Below the pieces are notes generated by a model. The model did not search any database, was not told where the DNA came from, and saw only the letters and a program-made list of their open reading frames with translations. From Lachnospiraceae bacterium (lineage in GTDB: Bacteria > Bacillota > Clostridia > Lachnospirales > Lachnospiraceae), in contig JAKSRR010000003.1 in the NCBI GenBank assembly GCA_024403455.1, positions 62,001-126,000 on the forward strand: a DNA stretch of 64,000 bases, in the 5' to 3' direction. The stretch's first letter is position 1; each line of letters begins with the position of its first letter. The position numbers and the translations under genes were made by a program. Below, piece by piece: positions 53,142 to 60,149 of this stretch.

Positions 53142-53834
53142 TTAGTAAATCTTAACTTTCGTTAATAGCAACCGATACAGTCCATTGGGATCTGGGAACA
53201 CATATCCTTTCTGTAGTTCCGAGAGTGCAATGAGAATTCTTCTCGCATCTACAGCCTTAATCTTGTATCCTCGCTCTTTGCAGTAGTTGTGAATATCTCT
53301 TGTAACCGACTTTTCTATATAAGCAAGTCTTGTCTTTAATGTACCCGGATCTGTCTGCAAACACTCACAAATCACCTCTGTAGACATATCGTTATAGTAG
53401 AATGCTAATGCGGTTGCACGATGAATCTCAGGCAATTTACAAAGGGCATTTTCAAGCACTACCGTGAACTCTGCATCATCCATCTCAGCACCACTTAAAA
53501 ATTCAATGGGTACCTGTGGCGGAACAAGTTCTCCTCTTTCTTCTGCCTTCAGTTGTTCTGCTCTCTGGGTCTCGATAAAAATCCCATTATTCTCAGTAAC
53601 CACTTTGTTTAACCACTCTGCAATATGATCCGGAGACTCTAGTACCGCTGTCTCACGAACAACTCTTGCATACAGTTCTAACACCTGATCCACAATCTTG
53701 TTAGGATCTGTAGTGATAAAATATGTCTGAAAATATAAATCATTTAAGGAAAGAGAAAAGATTCTTGCAAAATCATCTTTTTTGCCTTCCAAATAATATC
53801 TGGCGGATTTAACCAATTCAAATGTTGTATTCAA
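53142..53834 (-). CDS. Sigma-70/ECF-like protein
   Basis: 230 residues from TTG 53832-53834 with GGAGGA 6 nt upstream. The region LENALCKLPEIHRATALAFY YNDMSTEVICECLQ ... TLKTRLAYIEKSVTRDIHNY is a sigma region-4 helix-turn-helix. The N-terminal part (about 20-70) is too diverged from region 2 to be sure it binds core and -10 DNA. The C-terminal ~40 residues are extra. An atypical ECF sigma factor or a sigma-derived regulator. No anti-sigma gene adjoins. Confidence 0.7.
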   Translation of the reverse strand: MNTTFELVKSARYYLEGKKDDFARIFSLSLNDLYFQTYFITTDPNKIVDQVLELYARVVRETAVLESPDHIAEWLNKVVTENNGIFIETQRAEQLKAEERGELVPPQVPIEFLSGAEMDDAEFTVVLENALCKLPEIHRATALAFYYNDMSTEVICECLQTDPGTLKTRLAYIEKSVTRDIHNYCKERGYKIKAVDARRILIALSELQKGYVFPDPNGLYRLLLTKVKIY

Positions 53835-53893
53835 AGGAGCTCCTCCGAGAATGTATATTAAAAAGCCACAAAATTTTCACAATTTACATAATT

Positions 53894-53922
53894 ATTTTAT
53901 CAAAAACGTATGAAGGTTTCAA
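53894..53922 (-). promoter_or_regulatory. Promoter of the sigma-like gene
   Basis: TTGAAA (53917-53922), 17-bp spacer, TAAAAT (53894-53899) on the minus strand. Confidence 0.6.
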
Positions 53923-53944
53923 TCAAAAGCCGTCCGAATATGCA

Positions 53945-53969
53945 AAAGACGGAACAAAGTTCCGTCTTT
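53945..53969 (-). terminator. Terminator of the XRE-S24 gene
   Basis: AAAGACGGAAC (53945-53955) pairs perfectly with GTTCCGTCTTT (53959-53969) over AAA, with TTTTG on the minus strand. It lies about 250 nt after the gene it would close. Confidence 0.75.
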
Positions 53970-54224
53970 CAGGTAGGAGTTATAAAACATTCATCTTGAT
54001 TTTAATTATCTGCTGTTAATCCCTAAGCATCCCTCCCTTCCTTTTTAAGTTTCAGAACATCTCAAAGAGAAAAGGGCAGAGAGAGAACTTTGAGACATCC
54101 TGTTTGCATGTTTTTATAATAGTCTCTTTCTCTCGCACTTGTAGGAACTAAATTGTTTTATTTCTAATACTATTCATAGGGAAAGTCCCTAAAAGTAGCC
54201 TTCAAAAAGCACCGCATTTTATGC
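53970..54224. other. Gene-free stretch with two inverted repeats
   Basis: The gap 53835-54224 has no convincing gene. This part contains TCTCAAAG (54060-54067) with CTTTGAGA (54088-54095), and TAGGGA-AAG-TCCCTA (54177-54191). The first could be part of an untranslated region or an unrecognised small RNA; nothing more can be said. Confidence 0.4.
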
Positions 54225-54968
54225 TTATAATCTGGTCTTTGCCAGTACCTTTCCAAACTTGATCCACCGGTTCATATCTTCCTCTTTTTCCGGATTCACT
54301 AGGAAGGTCTCCCCATAATCATTGACAGGTTCTAAACGACAAGGATTGGTCTGACGGAATTTACGCAAATACGCTCTATTGCTTTCCCTCGATATAAAAA
54401 TCCCAATATCTCCATCCCTCGGTGGTTGTTTCGATACTAGCAAGATATCATCTCTGTGATACACAGGATGCAAATGATTACTTGTTACTCGAATGCCGCA
54501 GGTCAGCGATTCCCCATACTTCTTACGCAATGCGCCGATGGGTACTTTTTCGACATTGCAGGAATCGTAAATCATACCATCCTTCATGTCTCCAGTAAGC
54601 ACCAGCACAGATAGAAAATCATTATAATCTGCAGGATGTTTTTCTCTAAAATCCCTTTCAAAATCAACAATACTGCCAATGAAACGATTCTGGCTATCAC
54701 TTAATTCCCGTAAACAGGAAATATAATTAATATTTCCCAGGTTGCGACCTGCTAATTCGTAGAAAAATTTGCCCGTGAGTTCTGATAAACGATAGACCAC
54801 ATAAATATCGATACGCTCTGTCTCGCCGCCCACCAGTTTCTTATAACCAGATAAAGACATTTCCAAAGCATCCGCCATCTGCGCTTGGGTATACCCCAAG
54901 GCCACACGCTCTCTTTCTACAGAAAGAATAAGATTGCGATTCACTTCTTGTCTTGATAAAGGTATCAT
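54225..54968 (-). CDS. XRE regulator with S24-like domain lacking the catalytic dyad
   Basis: 247 residues. The N-terminal helix-turn-helix (about 10-65, YTQAQMADALEMSLSGYKKL) is followed by a helical linker and an S24/LexA-like C-terminal fold (about 155-245, VTSNHLHPVYHRDDILLVSK then GDIGIFISRESNRAYLRKF). Aligned by eye to LexA (V-x-G-x-S-M-x-P), the catalytic serine falls on His and the catalytic lysine region reads LRK. Self-cleavage therefore looks lost, leaving a dimerisation or sensing domain. A repressor is likely. No phage genes are next to it. Confidence 0.75.
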   Translation of the reverse strand: MIPLSRQEVNRNLILSVERERVALGYTQAQMADALEMSLSGYKKLVGGETERIDIYVVYRLSELTGKFFYELAGRNLGNINYISCLRELSDSQNRFIGSIVDFERDFREKHPADYNDFLSVLVLTGDMKDGMIYDSCNVEKVPIGALRKKYGESLTCGIRVTSNHLHPVYHRDDILLVSKQPPRDGDIGIFISRESNRAYLRKFRQTNPCRLEPVNDYGETFLVNPEKEEDMNRWIKFGKVLAKTRL

Positions 54969-55030
54969 CTCCCCACTTCCTTTCCTGACAAAAATGAACA
55001 GGCAGAAGCCCCCCAGCCTCTGCCTATCTT

Positions 55031-55531
55031 TTATTCAAATACTTTTTTCATGCTGTCATAATGGAGAAAAATCCCCTGTCGTCCCAGTTCTCGGATTTCC
55101 TCAATGGTTGCCAGTTTAAAGCCCTGTACTTCTCTTTCCTGAACCTTAACGTCGCTCTCCGAAAACTCCATAACAAACTTGTATATATCCACAAAATAAT
55201 TATTCTTTTCTTCCGGATTATCCCTACGATAAGAAAAAACATAACCACCTTCTGCACCAGAGACATCAATGCCGGTTTCCTCTAACATTTCCCTCTGCAT
55301 CGCCGTAAGGGAATCTTCTCCAGCAGTAACACCACCACCTGGCACTTCCCACCAGCCGGCGCCCCAACTTTTATCTGCGCTACGCTGGCTGATTAGATAT
55401 CTTCCATCTGGACGTTGTAAAACACCAATGACTGTCAAATGGTAATCTCCTGGCTGCATATTCCAATCATTGCGCGCCATCGTCCTACCTGTCAGTTGTT
55501 TGTTTTCATCATATATATCCCAACGTTCCAT
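55031..55531 (-). CDS. NUDIX hydrolase
   Basis: 166 residues from ATG 55529-55531, chosen because GGAAGGAAAA precedes it. The Nudix box is visible as GGGVTAGEDSLTAMQREMLE followed by ETGI. WDIYDENKQLTGRTM at the start is typical of the isopentenyl-diphosphate-isomerase-like/YfcD subgroup. The substrate, probably a nucleoside diphosphate derivative, is not determined. It lies 13 nt after malQ, in the same direction. Confidence 0.88.
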   Translation of the reverse strand: MERWDIYDENKQLTGRTMARNDWNMQPGDYHLTVIGVLQRPDGRYLISQRSADKSWGAGWWEVPGGGVTAGEDSLTAMQREMLEETGIDVSGAEGGYVFSYRRDNPEEKNNYFVDIYKFVMEFSESDVKVQEREVQGFKLATIEEIRELGRQGIFLHYDSMKKVFE

Positions 55532-55544
55532 TGTATTTTCCTTC

Positions 55545-57059
55545 CTATTTTTTATCCTTCTTTGCCGGACATCTTCCATATAAATGCGTCAGTTTTGCAA
55601 TTTTCTCCGCCAGTTCTGGAGTATATGCATTTTCTTTCATCATCCATGCCCAGTTGCCACCTAATGTAGATGGTGTATTGATTCTCGCCTCACTACCTAG
55701 GCCAAGATAATCCTGCATAGGAATAATACAGGTATCCGCCACACTCTTCATGGCTTCTCCAATGAGTGCTGTTGGCACGTCTTTATTACTCTTTACGCCA
55801 AGATAGGTCTTTGCAAAAATCTTATCCTTATTCTTCAGGCTGCTCCACCAGCCACACACGGTATCATTATCATGGGTTCCCGTATAGACGATGCAGTTCT
55901 TTCCATAGGTATGGGTAAGGTAGTCGTTTTCCTCTCCACTATCAAAGGCAAACTCCAGAATCTTCATGCCCGGATATCCGCAGCGCTGTACTAACTTAAT
56001 AACTGATGGTGTCAAAAGGCCAAGGTCTTCAGCAATGATGGACTGTTTTCCAAGTTCCTTCTTTACCGTTGCAAAAAGATCATAGCCCGGTCCTTTTTCC
56101 CAATGTCCGAACTCCGCAGTCTTATCTCCATATGGAATATGATAATATTCGTCAAATCCTCTAAAGTGATCAATACGAACCACATCATACATTGCAAAAC
56201 AATGTGCCAGACGTTTAATCCACCATGCATAGTTCGTCTCTTTATGATACGCCCATCGATACAAAGGATTACCCCAAAGCTGTCCGGTTTTACTAAAATA
56301 GTCAGGAGGACATCCTGCCACGCCAATCGGAGTTTTATTTTCATCTAATAAAAATAATTCCGGGTGTGACCAGGTATCAGCACTATCCATAGCAACATAG
56401 ATAGGAATATCGCCGATAATTTTTACGTTCTTGCTATTTGCATAAGCCTTTAATGCAGACCACTGTCTGTGGAACAAAAATTGAATAAACTTTCTAAATG
56501 CAACTTCTTCCTCAATCTTTGGATCTGCCATTGCTTTTTTCATAGCAGCAGGCTTTTTCATCTTTTCGTCTTCAGGCCACTTATCAAATGACACTCCTTT
56601 ATGGAAAGTCTTTAGCCCCATAAATAGCGCATAGTCATCCAGCCAAAAAGCATTCTCCTTTAAGAACGCTTTATAGGCTTCATCCTTCTCATAACGTCCA
56701 CTCTTCACGCTTCTGGCATAGGCCTTACGAAGAAGTTTAAAACGTCCTTTGTATATCTCTTCATATTCAATGACGTTAACATCCTCACCACAAGGAACCT
56801 TCTCGCATTCCTTTGCCGTCAGTAATCCTTCTTCTATCAGTTCTTCCAAATCAATAAAATATGGGTTCCCTGCAAAGGTAGAAAATGACTGATAAGGCGA
56901 ATCACCATATCCAGTTGGTCCCATAGGAAGCACCTGCCAGTAGGTCTGCTGTGCCTTTTCCAAAAAGTCTACAAATTCATAAGCTTCCTTCGAAAAACCG
57001 CCAATCCCGTATTTATTGGGTAAAGAGGCTACTGGAAGCAAAATTCCGCTTGCTCGCAT
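55545..57059 (-). CDS. malQ: 4-alpha-glucanotransferase (amylomaltase)
   Basis: 504 residues, full length GH77 enzyme. It moves alpha-1,4-glucan segments between acceptors in maltodextrin or glycogen metabolism. Seen are the start RASGILLPVASLPNKYGIGG, nucleophile Asp in VVRIDHFRGFDEY, acid/base Glu in IIAEDLGLLTP and the third carboxylate in YTGTHDNDT. Other glycogen genes are absent from the window. Confidence 0.96.
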   Translation of the reverse strand: MRASGILLPVASLPNKYGIGGFSKEAYEFVDFLEKAQQTYWQVLPMGPTGYGDSPYQSFSTFAGNPYFIDLEELIEEGLLTAKECEKVPCGEDVNVIEYEEIYKGRFKLLRKAYARSVKSGRYEKDEAYKAFLKENAFWLDDYALFMGLKTFHKGVSFDKWPEDEKMKKPAAMKKAMADPKIEEEVAFRKFIQFLFHRQWSALKAYANSKNVKIIGDIPIYVAMDSADTWSHPELFLLDENKTPIGVAGCPPDYFSKTGQLWGNPLYRWAYHKETNYAWWIKRLAHCFAMYDVVRIDHFRGFDEYYHIPYGDKTAEFGHWEKGPGYDLFATVKKELGKQSIIAEDLGLLTPSVIKLVQRCGYPGMKILEFAFDSGEENDYLTHTYGKNCIVYTGTHDNDTVCGWWSSLKNKDKIFAKTYLGVKSNKDVPTALIGEAMKSVADTCIIPMQDYLGLGSEARINTPSTLGGNWAWMMKENAYTPELAEKIAKLTHLYGRCPAKKDKK

Positions 57060-57295
57060 ACAATCACCAAACCTTTTACATCAAATGAGAGTCCCCTCTC
57101 ACAACGCTCATCCATAGTGTGACAAAACTATACATCTTAACTCTTAATTATAGATGATGAATGCGCTGAAAACAACTAATTTATGCATTCCGCAATGACT
57201 TTTCAAAAACTAATTTAATTTACATAACTTTCCGATAAAATAAATAGAGAGATACCATATTCTCATTTATTTTTGTGTGTGAAAGGAGTATTGTA

Positions 57296-58021
57296 ATGAA
57301 GAAATTTGTTGCAGAATTTATTGGTACAGCTGTCCTTGTTACCTTAGGCTGCGGTACCGCAATGTTGGTTGGATGTGATGCTTCCAATGGATCTGGTTAT
57401 TTATTAACCGCCCTTGCTTTCGGTCTTGTCATCGTCGGTATGGCTTACTGTATCGGTAATATTTCCGGCTGCCACATCAATCCAGCTGTTTCCTTAGGTG
57501 TTCTATTAAGCGGTGGCATGAAGTTTTCCGAATTCATCGGTTACATCTGCGCGCAGTGTCTTGGCGCCTTCGCAGGTGCTGGTCTCTTAAATACCATCTT
57601 TAAGTTGGGTGGTGTCGCTGATATGACCAGTCCTGTCTATGGTGAAATCCAGGGACTCGGATGCAACGGTCTTGGTGGCGTTGGTGACAGCGTGATTGCT
57701 GGTCTTTTGGTAGAAGTAATTCTTACCTTTATCTTTGTGCTTACCATTTTAGGTGTAACTTCAAAGAAGGCTGGTCATGGTTCCTTCGGTGGATTAATCA
57801 TCGGTCTTACTTTAACCTTAGTACATATCTTCGGTATCGGTCTTACCGGAACCAGCGTAAATCCAGCAAGAAGCTTTGGTCCTGCTCTGTTTGCGATGAT
57901 TAATGGAAACTCCGCACCCATGAGCTCTCTCTGGGTATTCGTTGTTGGTCCTCTTCTTGGTGCTGGTTTAGCTGCATGTGTATACATGCTTCTTGAGAAG
58001 AACAAGGAAAGCGCTGAATAA
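57296..58021 (+). CDS. Aquaporin/MIP family channel
   Basis: 241 residues from ATG 57296-57298, preceded by AAAGGAG; the open frame to 57275 has no ribosome binding site. Six membrane helices and the two half-helix NPA loops (CHINPAVSLG and TSVNPARSFG). The second-loop arginine and the small residues suit an AqpZ-type water channel rather than a glycerol facilitator (GlpF has Asp after NPAR), which is inference. It stands alone on the plus strand, divergent from malQ. Confidence 0.93.
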   Translation: MKKFVAEFIGTAVLVTLGCGTAMLVGCDASNGSGYLLTALAFGLVIVGMAYCIGNISGCHINPAVSLGVLLSGGMKFSEFIGYICAQCLGAFAGAGLLNTIFKLGGVADMTSPVYGEIQGLGCNGLGGVGDSVIAGLLVEVILTFIFVLTILGVTSKKAGHGSFGGLIIGLTLTLVHIFGIGLTGTSVNPARSFGPALFAMINGNSAPMSSLWVFVVGPLLGAGLAACVYMLLEKNKESAE

Positions 58022-58023
58022 AG

Positions 58024-58052
58024 TTGACAGTGGCAACTGATTGCCCTATACT
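58024..58052 (+). promoter_or_regulatory. Promoter of the TPP riboswitch transcript
   Basis: TTGACA (58024-58029), 17-bp spacer, TATACT (58047-58052). Begins 3 nt after the aquaporin stop; start predicted near 58059. Confidence 0.8.
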
Positions 58053-58059
58053 TACATAC

Positions 58060-58144
58060 GGAAATGCTAGGGGTGCATTATGCTGAGAGGCTTTAAGCCG
58101 ACCCTTATTACTTGAACCGGGTAATACCGGCGTAAGGAAGCAGG
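58060..58144 (+). promoter_or_regulatory. TPP (THI-box) riboswitch
   Basis: Contains the class hallmarks AGGGGTGC, GCTGAGAGG, AAGCCGACCCTT, ACTTGAACCGGGTAATACCGG and CGTAAGGAAG in order; TGCT/AGCA closes P1. Binds thiamine pyrophosphate and should lower expression of the downstream transporter. Confidence 0.95.
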
Positions 58145-58161
58145 TTTATTTAAGTATTTTT

Positions 58162-58198
58162 CTCCTGGCATTTACTATTTATGTCAGGAGATTTTTTT
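58162..58198 (+). terminator. Expression-platform hairpin with the thiT Shine-Dalgarno
   Basis: CTCCTGGCAT (58162-58171) pairs, with one G-U, to ATGTCAGGAG (58181-58190), followed by ATTTTTTT. AGGAG of the 3' arm is also the ribosome binding site of ATG 58199-58201. So one hairpin can both terminate transcription and hide the start. Confidence 0.8.
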
Positions 58199-58882
58199 AT
58201 GCTTTACACAGAAGTTGTAAACGACTGGGGCGAACTCACCTATGTCCCCACTACCCTCGGTAACATCCTATTAATCGTCACTATGGTTCTTCTTTTCGGT
58301 CTTGGAATTCTTTTTACTTCTAAGAACCGTAAGGGAAAAGAAAAGAAAGCTGTCCTTTCTGTAAAACAGTTAGTGTTCTGCGCCATGGCCATTGCTTTAG
58401 GAACACTGCTGAGCAATCTGAAGTTATTTGAGTTCCCCACAGGCGGTTCTCTCACGCTCTTTTCCATGTTAATGATCTGCCTTCCCGGATACTTCTTCGG
58501 TGTAGGCGCTGGTATCTTAACAGGTATTGCTCACGGCGTACTGCAGTTAATCATGGATCCCTATGTTTTATATCCTATGCAGCTTGTGATTGATTACCTT
58601 CTTGCCTTCGGTGCTTTAGGTCTTTCTGGACTCTTCGCAAAGTCAAAGCATGGACTCTTGAAGGGATACATTGTTGCTGTTATTGGCCGCTACATCTTCG
58701 CAGTTCTTTCCGGCTACTTATTCTTCGGTTACTATGCATGGGACGGCTGGAAGCCTCTGCCATACTCCCTCGCATACAATGCTGTATACATCTTTGCAGA
58801 AGCAGCTATTACCATCGTCGTTCTTGTCATTCCTCCAGTACAGAATGCAATGGCACGCGTAAAGAAACTGGCTTCGGAATAA
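58199..58882 (+). CDS. thiT: Thiamine ECF transporter S component
   Basis: 227 residues from ATG 58199-58201; the longer frame from 58181 would start inside the riboswitch hairpin. Five to six membrane helices. Segments LFEFPTGGSLTLFSMLMICL and ISGLFGVGAGIL-like blocks with DPYVLYPMQLVIDYLLAF fit ThiT, the thiamine-binding subunit of energy-coupling-factor transporters, which shares the EcfAAT module encoded elsewhere. The N-terminal ~55 residues carry an extra helix. The TPP riboswitch upstream supports thiamine or a precursor as substrate. Confidence 0.88.
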   Translation: MLYTEVVNDWGELTYVPTTLGNILLIVTMVLLFGLGILFTSKNRKGKEKKAVLSVKQLVFCAMAIALGTLLSNLKLFEFPTGGSLTLFSMLMICLPGYFFGVGAGILTGIAHGVLQLIMDPYVLYPMQLVIDYLLAFGALGLSGLFAKSKHGLLKGYIVAVIGRYIFAVLSGYLFFGYYAWDGWKPLPYSLAYNAVYIFAEAAITIVVLVIPPVQNAMARVKKLASE

Positions 58883-58916
58883 TATTGATCCTCATGTGGC
58901 TTAGGTCACAGATACT

Positions 58917-58947
58917 AAAACAGCTCCACAAGGGAGCTGTTTTTTTA
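58917..58947 (+). terminator. Terminator of thiT
   Basis: CAGCTCC (58921-58927) pairs with GGAGCTG (58933-58939), with AAA and TTTTTTT flanks. Confidence 0.85.
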
Positions 58948-58991
58948 CTGCGCAAGTGTTAAGAATCGTTATTGATGTATTTCATCATCCG

Positions 58992-59077
58992 TTGACAAAA
59001 AGATACTTTTTTCATACAATAACTTCCAAATAAATATCTTTTTTTCATTCAACAAGCAAAAAAATATCTTTTTCCCA
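58992..59077 (+). promoter_or_regulatory. vapBC promoter with three ATATCTTTTT repeats
   Basis: TTGACA (58992-58997), 17-bp spacer, TACAAT (59015-59020) is a near-perfect promoter. AGATACTTTTTTCAT overlaps the spacer and -10 (59001-59015), and ATATCTTTTTT-type copies follow at 59032-59048 and 59062-59077, about 30 bp apart. They are probably operators for the antitoxin. Confidence 0.75.
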
Positions 59078-59094
59078 CAAAATAGAGGTTAGTT

Positions 59095-59430
59095 ATGTAC
59101 ATGGTTGACGCTACAGAATTAAAAACGAATTTCAAAAGATACGCTGGAATAGCTTCTTCTGGAGATGCTGTCCTTATTAAGCGTCCTAAAAAAGAGTCTA
59201 ATTTGATCCTTATAAACGAAAGTTCTTATAATCAATGGCAGCGTATTATGGCATATTTAATGAAATTACAGGGATTTACGTCATTAGAAGAAGTTCTGAA
59301 ACAGGAAGAAACCAAAACATACTATAGTGAAGACTTTATAAATGCATTTGGTAGTCTTGATGAAGATGACTTAGTTCGTCCTCCACAGCTAGGCTTTGAA
59401 TACGACTGCAAAAGAGAGGAGCTTTTGTAA
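59095..59430 (+). CDS. Phd/YefM-like antitoxin
   Basis: 111 residues. The N-terminal VDATELKTNFKRYAGIASSG DAVLIKRPKKESNLILINES is the Phd/YefM DNA-binding fold; the acidic C-terminal part (about 55-111) would wrap the toxin. AGAGG lies upstream of ATG 59095-59097 (a second ATG is 6 nt later). Its stop is immediately followed by the toxin start (TAAATG). Partner of the PIN protein downstream and probable repressor of the repeat-bearing promoter upstream. Confidence 0.85.
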   Translation: MYMVDATELKTNFKRYAGIASSGDAVLIKRPKKESNLILINESSYNQWQRIMAYLMKLQGFTSLEEVLKQEETKTYYSEDFINAFGSLDEDDLVRPPQLGFEYDCKREELL

Positions 59431-59829
59431 ATGTACTATTTAGATACAAACATCTGTGTTTATTATCTGAATGGACGTTATGATTCTGTTCGGAAAAAGA
59501 TCCTGCAAACCATCCCCAAAATTATCCGCATCCCAGCCATTGTGAAAGCCGAATTATTGGCTGGGGCTTTTAGAAGTCAATACAGGGAAAAAACCTTAGA
59601 AATGATGAACACATTCTTAAAGCCATACGACGTTGAAAGTTTCACAGATGAAGCCGTTTATGCGTATGCTGAGATTCATGCTTACTTAACAAACAAAGGA
59701 TGCCTGATAGGTCCCAACGATATGTTTATCGCCGCTACCGTTCTTGCTAATAAAGGAACGTTGGTCACCAATAACATAAAGGAGTTTTCAAGAATTCCAG
59801 GGTTATCGTTAGAAAACTGGACAGAATAA
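59431..59829 (+). CDS. vapC: VapC-like PIN-domain toxin
   Basis: 132 residues, normal PIN length. Acidic active-site positions are D5 in YYLDTNICVYYLNG, the Glu in VKAELLAGAF and the Asp in IGPNDMFIAATVL. VapC toxins are ribonucleases that cut tRNA or rRNA. The Asp in LVTNNIKEFSRIPGL, usually TND..F, is Asn here, so the fourth acidic position is altered. GAGAGGAGC lies upstream. Coupled to the antitoxin gene with no gap. Confidence 0.92.
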   Translation: MYYLDTNICVYYLNGRYDSVRKKILQTIPKIIRIPAIVKAELLAGAFRSQYREKTLEMMNTFLKPYDVESFTDEAVYAYAEIHAYLTNKGCLIGPNDMFIAATVLANKGTLVTNNIKEFSRIPGLSLENWTE

Positions 59830-59838
59830 CAAATAAGT

Positions 59839-59866
59839 AGAGGGGGTATATCCCCCTCTTCTATTT
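59839..59866 (+). terminator. Terminator of vapBC
   Basis: AGAGGGGG (59839-59846) pairs with CCCCCTCT (59852-59859) over TATAT, followed by TCTATTTTTT. It overlaps the stop codon of the minus-strand gene at 59861. Confidence 0.85.
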
Positions 59867-60049
59867 TTTCTTATCCTTCTTCTGCTTATTCACTTTAATA
59901 ATAACAACCGCTACATTCATAACAGCGAAGACCGCCCAAATAATGCCAAGCAGTAGATTATTTTTCATAAAGCCAATCACAGAAGCCGCCGTTGCTAATA
60001 GAATAGTTAGCACACTGCAGATCATTCCGATTTTCTGATAATTAATCAT
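59861..60049 (-). CDS. Small two-helix membrane protein
   Basis: 62 residues. Two hydrophobic helices (about 7-27 and 31-52) and a lysine-rich end (KVNKQKKDKKK), which should face the cytoplasm. AGAGAGGAA precedes ATG 60047-60049. No family recognised. It is 100 nt after the giant GLUG-protein gene and in the same direction. Confidence 0.6.
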   Translation of the reverse strand: MINYQKIGMICSVLTILLATAASVIGFMKNNLLLGIIWAVFAVMNVAVVIIKVNKQKKDKKK

Positions 60050-60149
60050 GGTTATTCCTCTCTAACACTATTATTTCTACACGCCTGCATATACGAGGGA
60101 CTCAAGTACACTTCTTCCGCAACAGCCAAGCCAACATTCGCTTTATATC

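Noticed and set aside
53822..54019. Plus-strand 65-codon frame in the gap after the sigma-like gene
   Set aside because: It overlaps the sigma gene start, its promoter and a terminator, and its sequence resembles no protein.
57060..57295. Catabolite-repression (cre) site between malQ and aquaporin
   Set aside because: A partial match (TGAATGCGCTGAAAACA) deviates at several consensus positions, so it is not supported.
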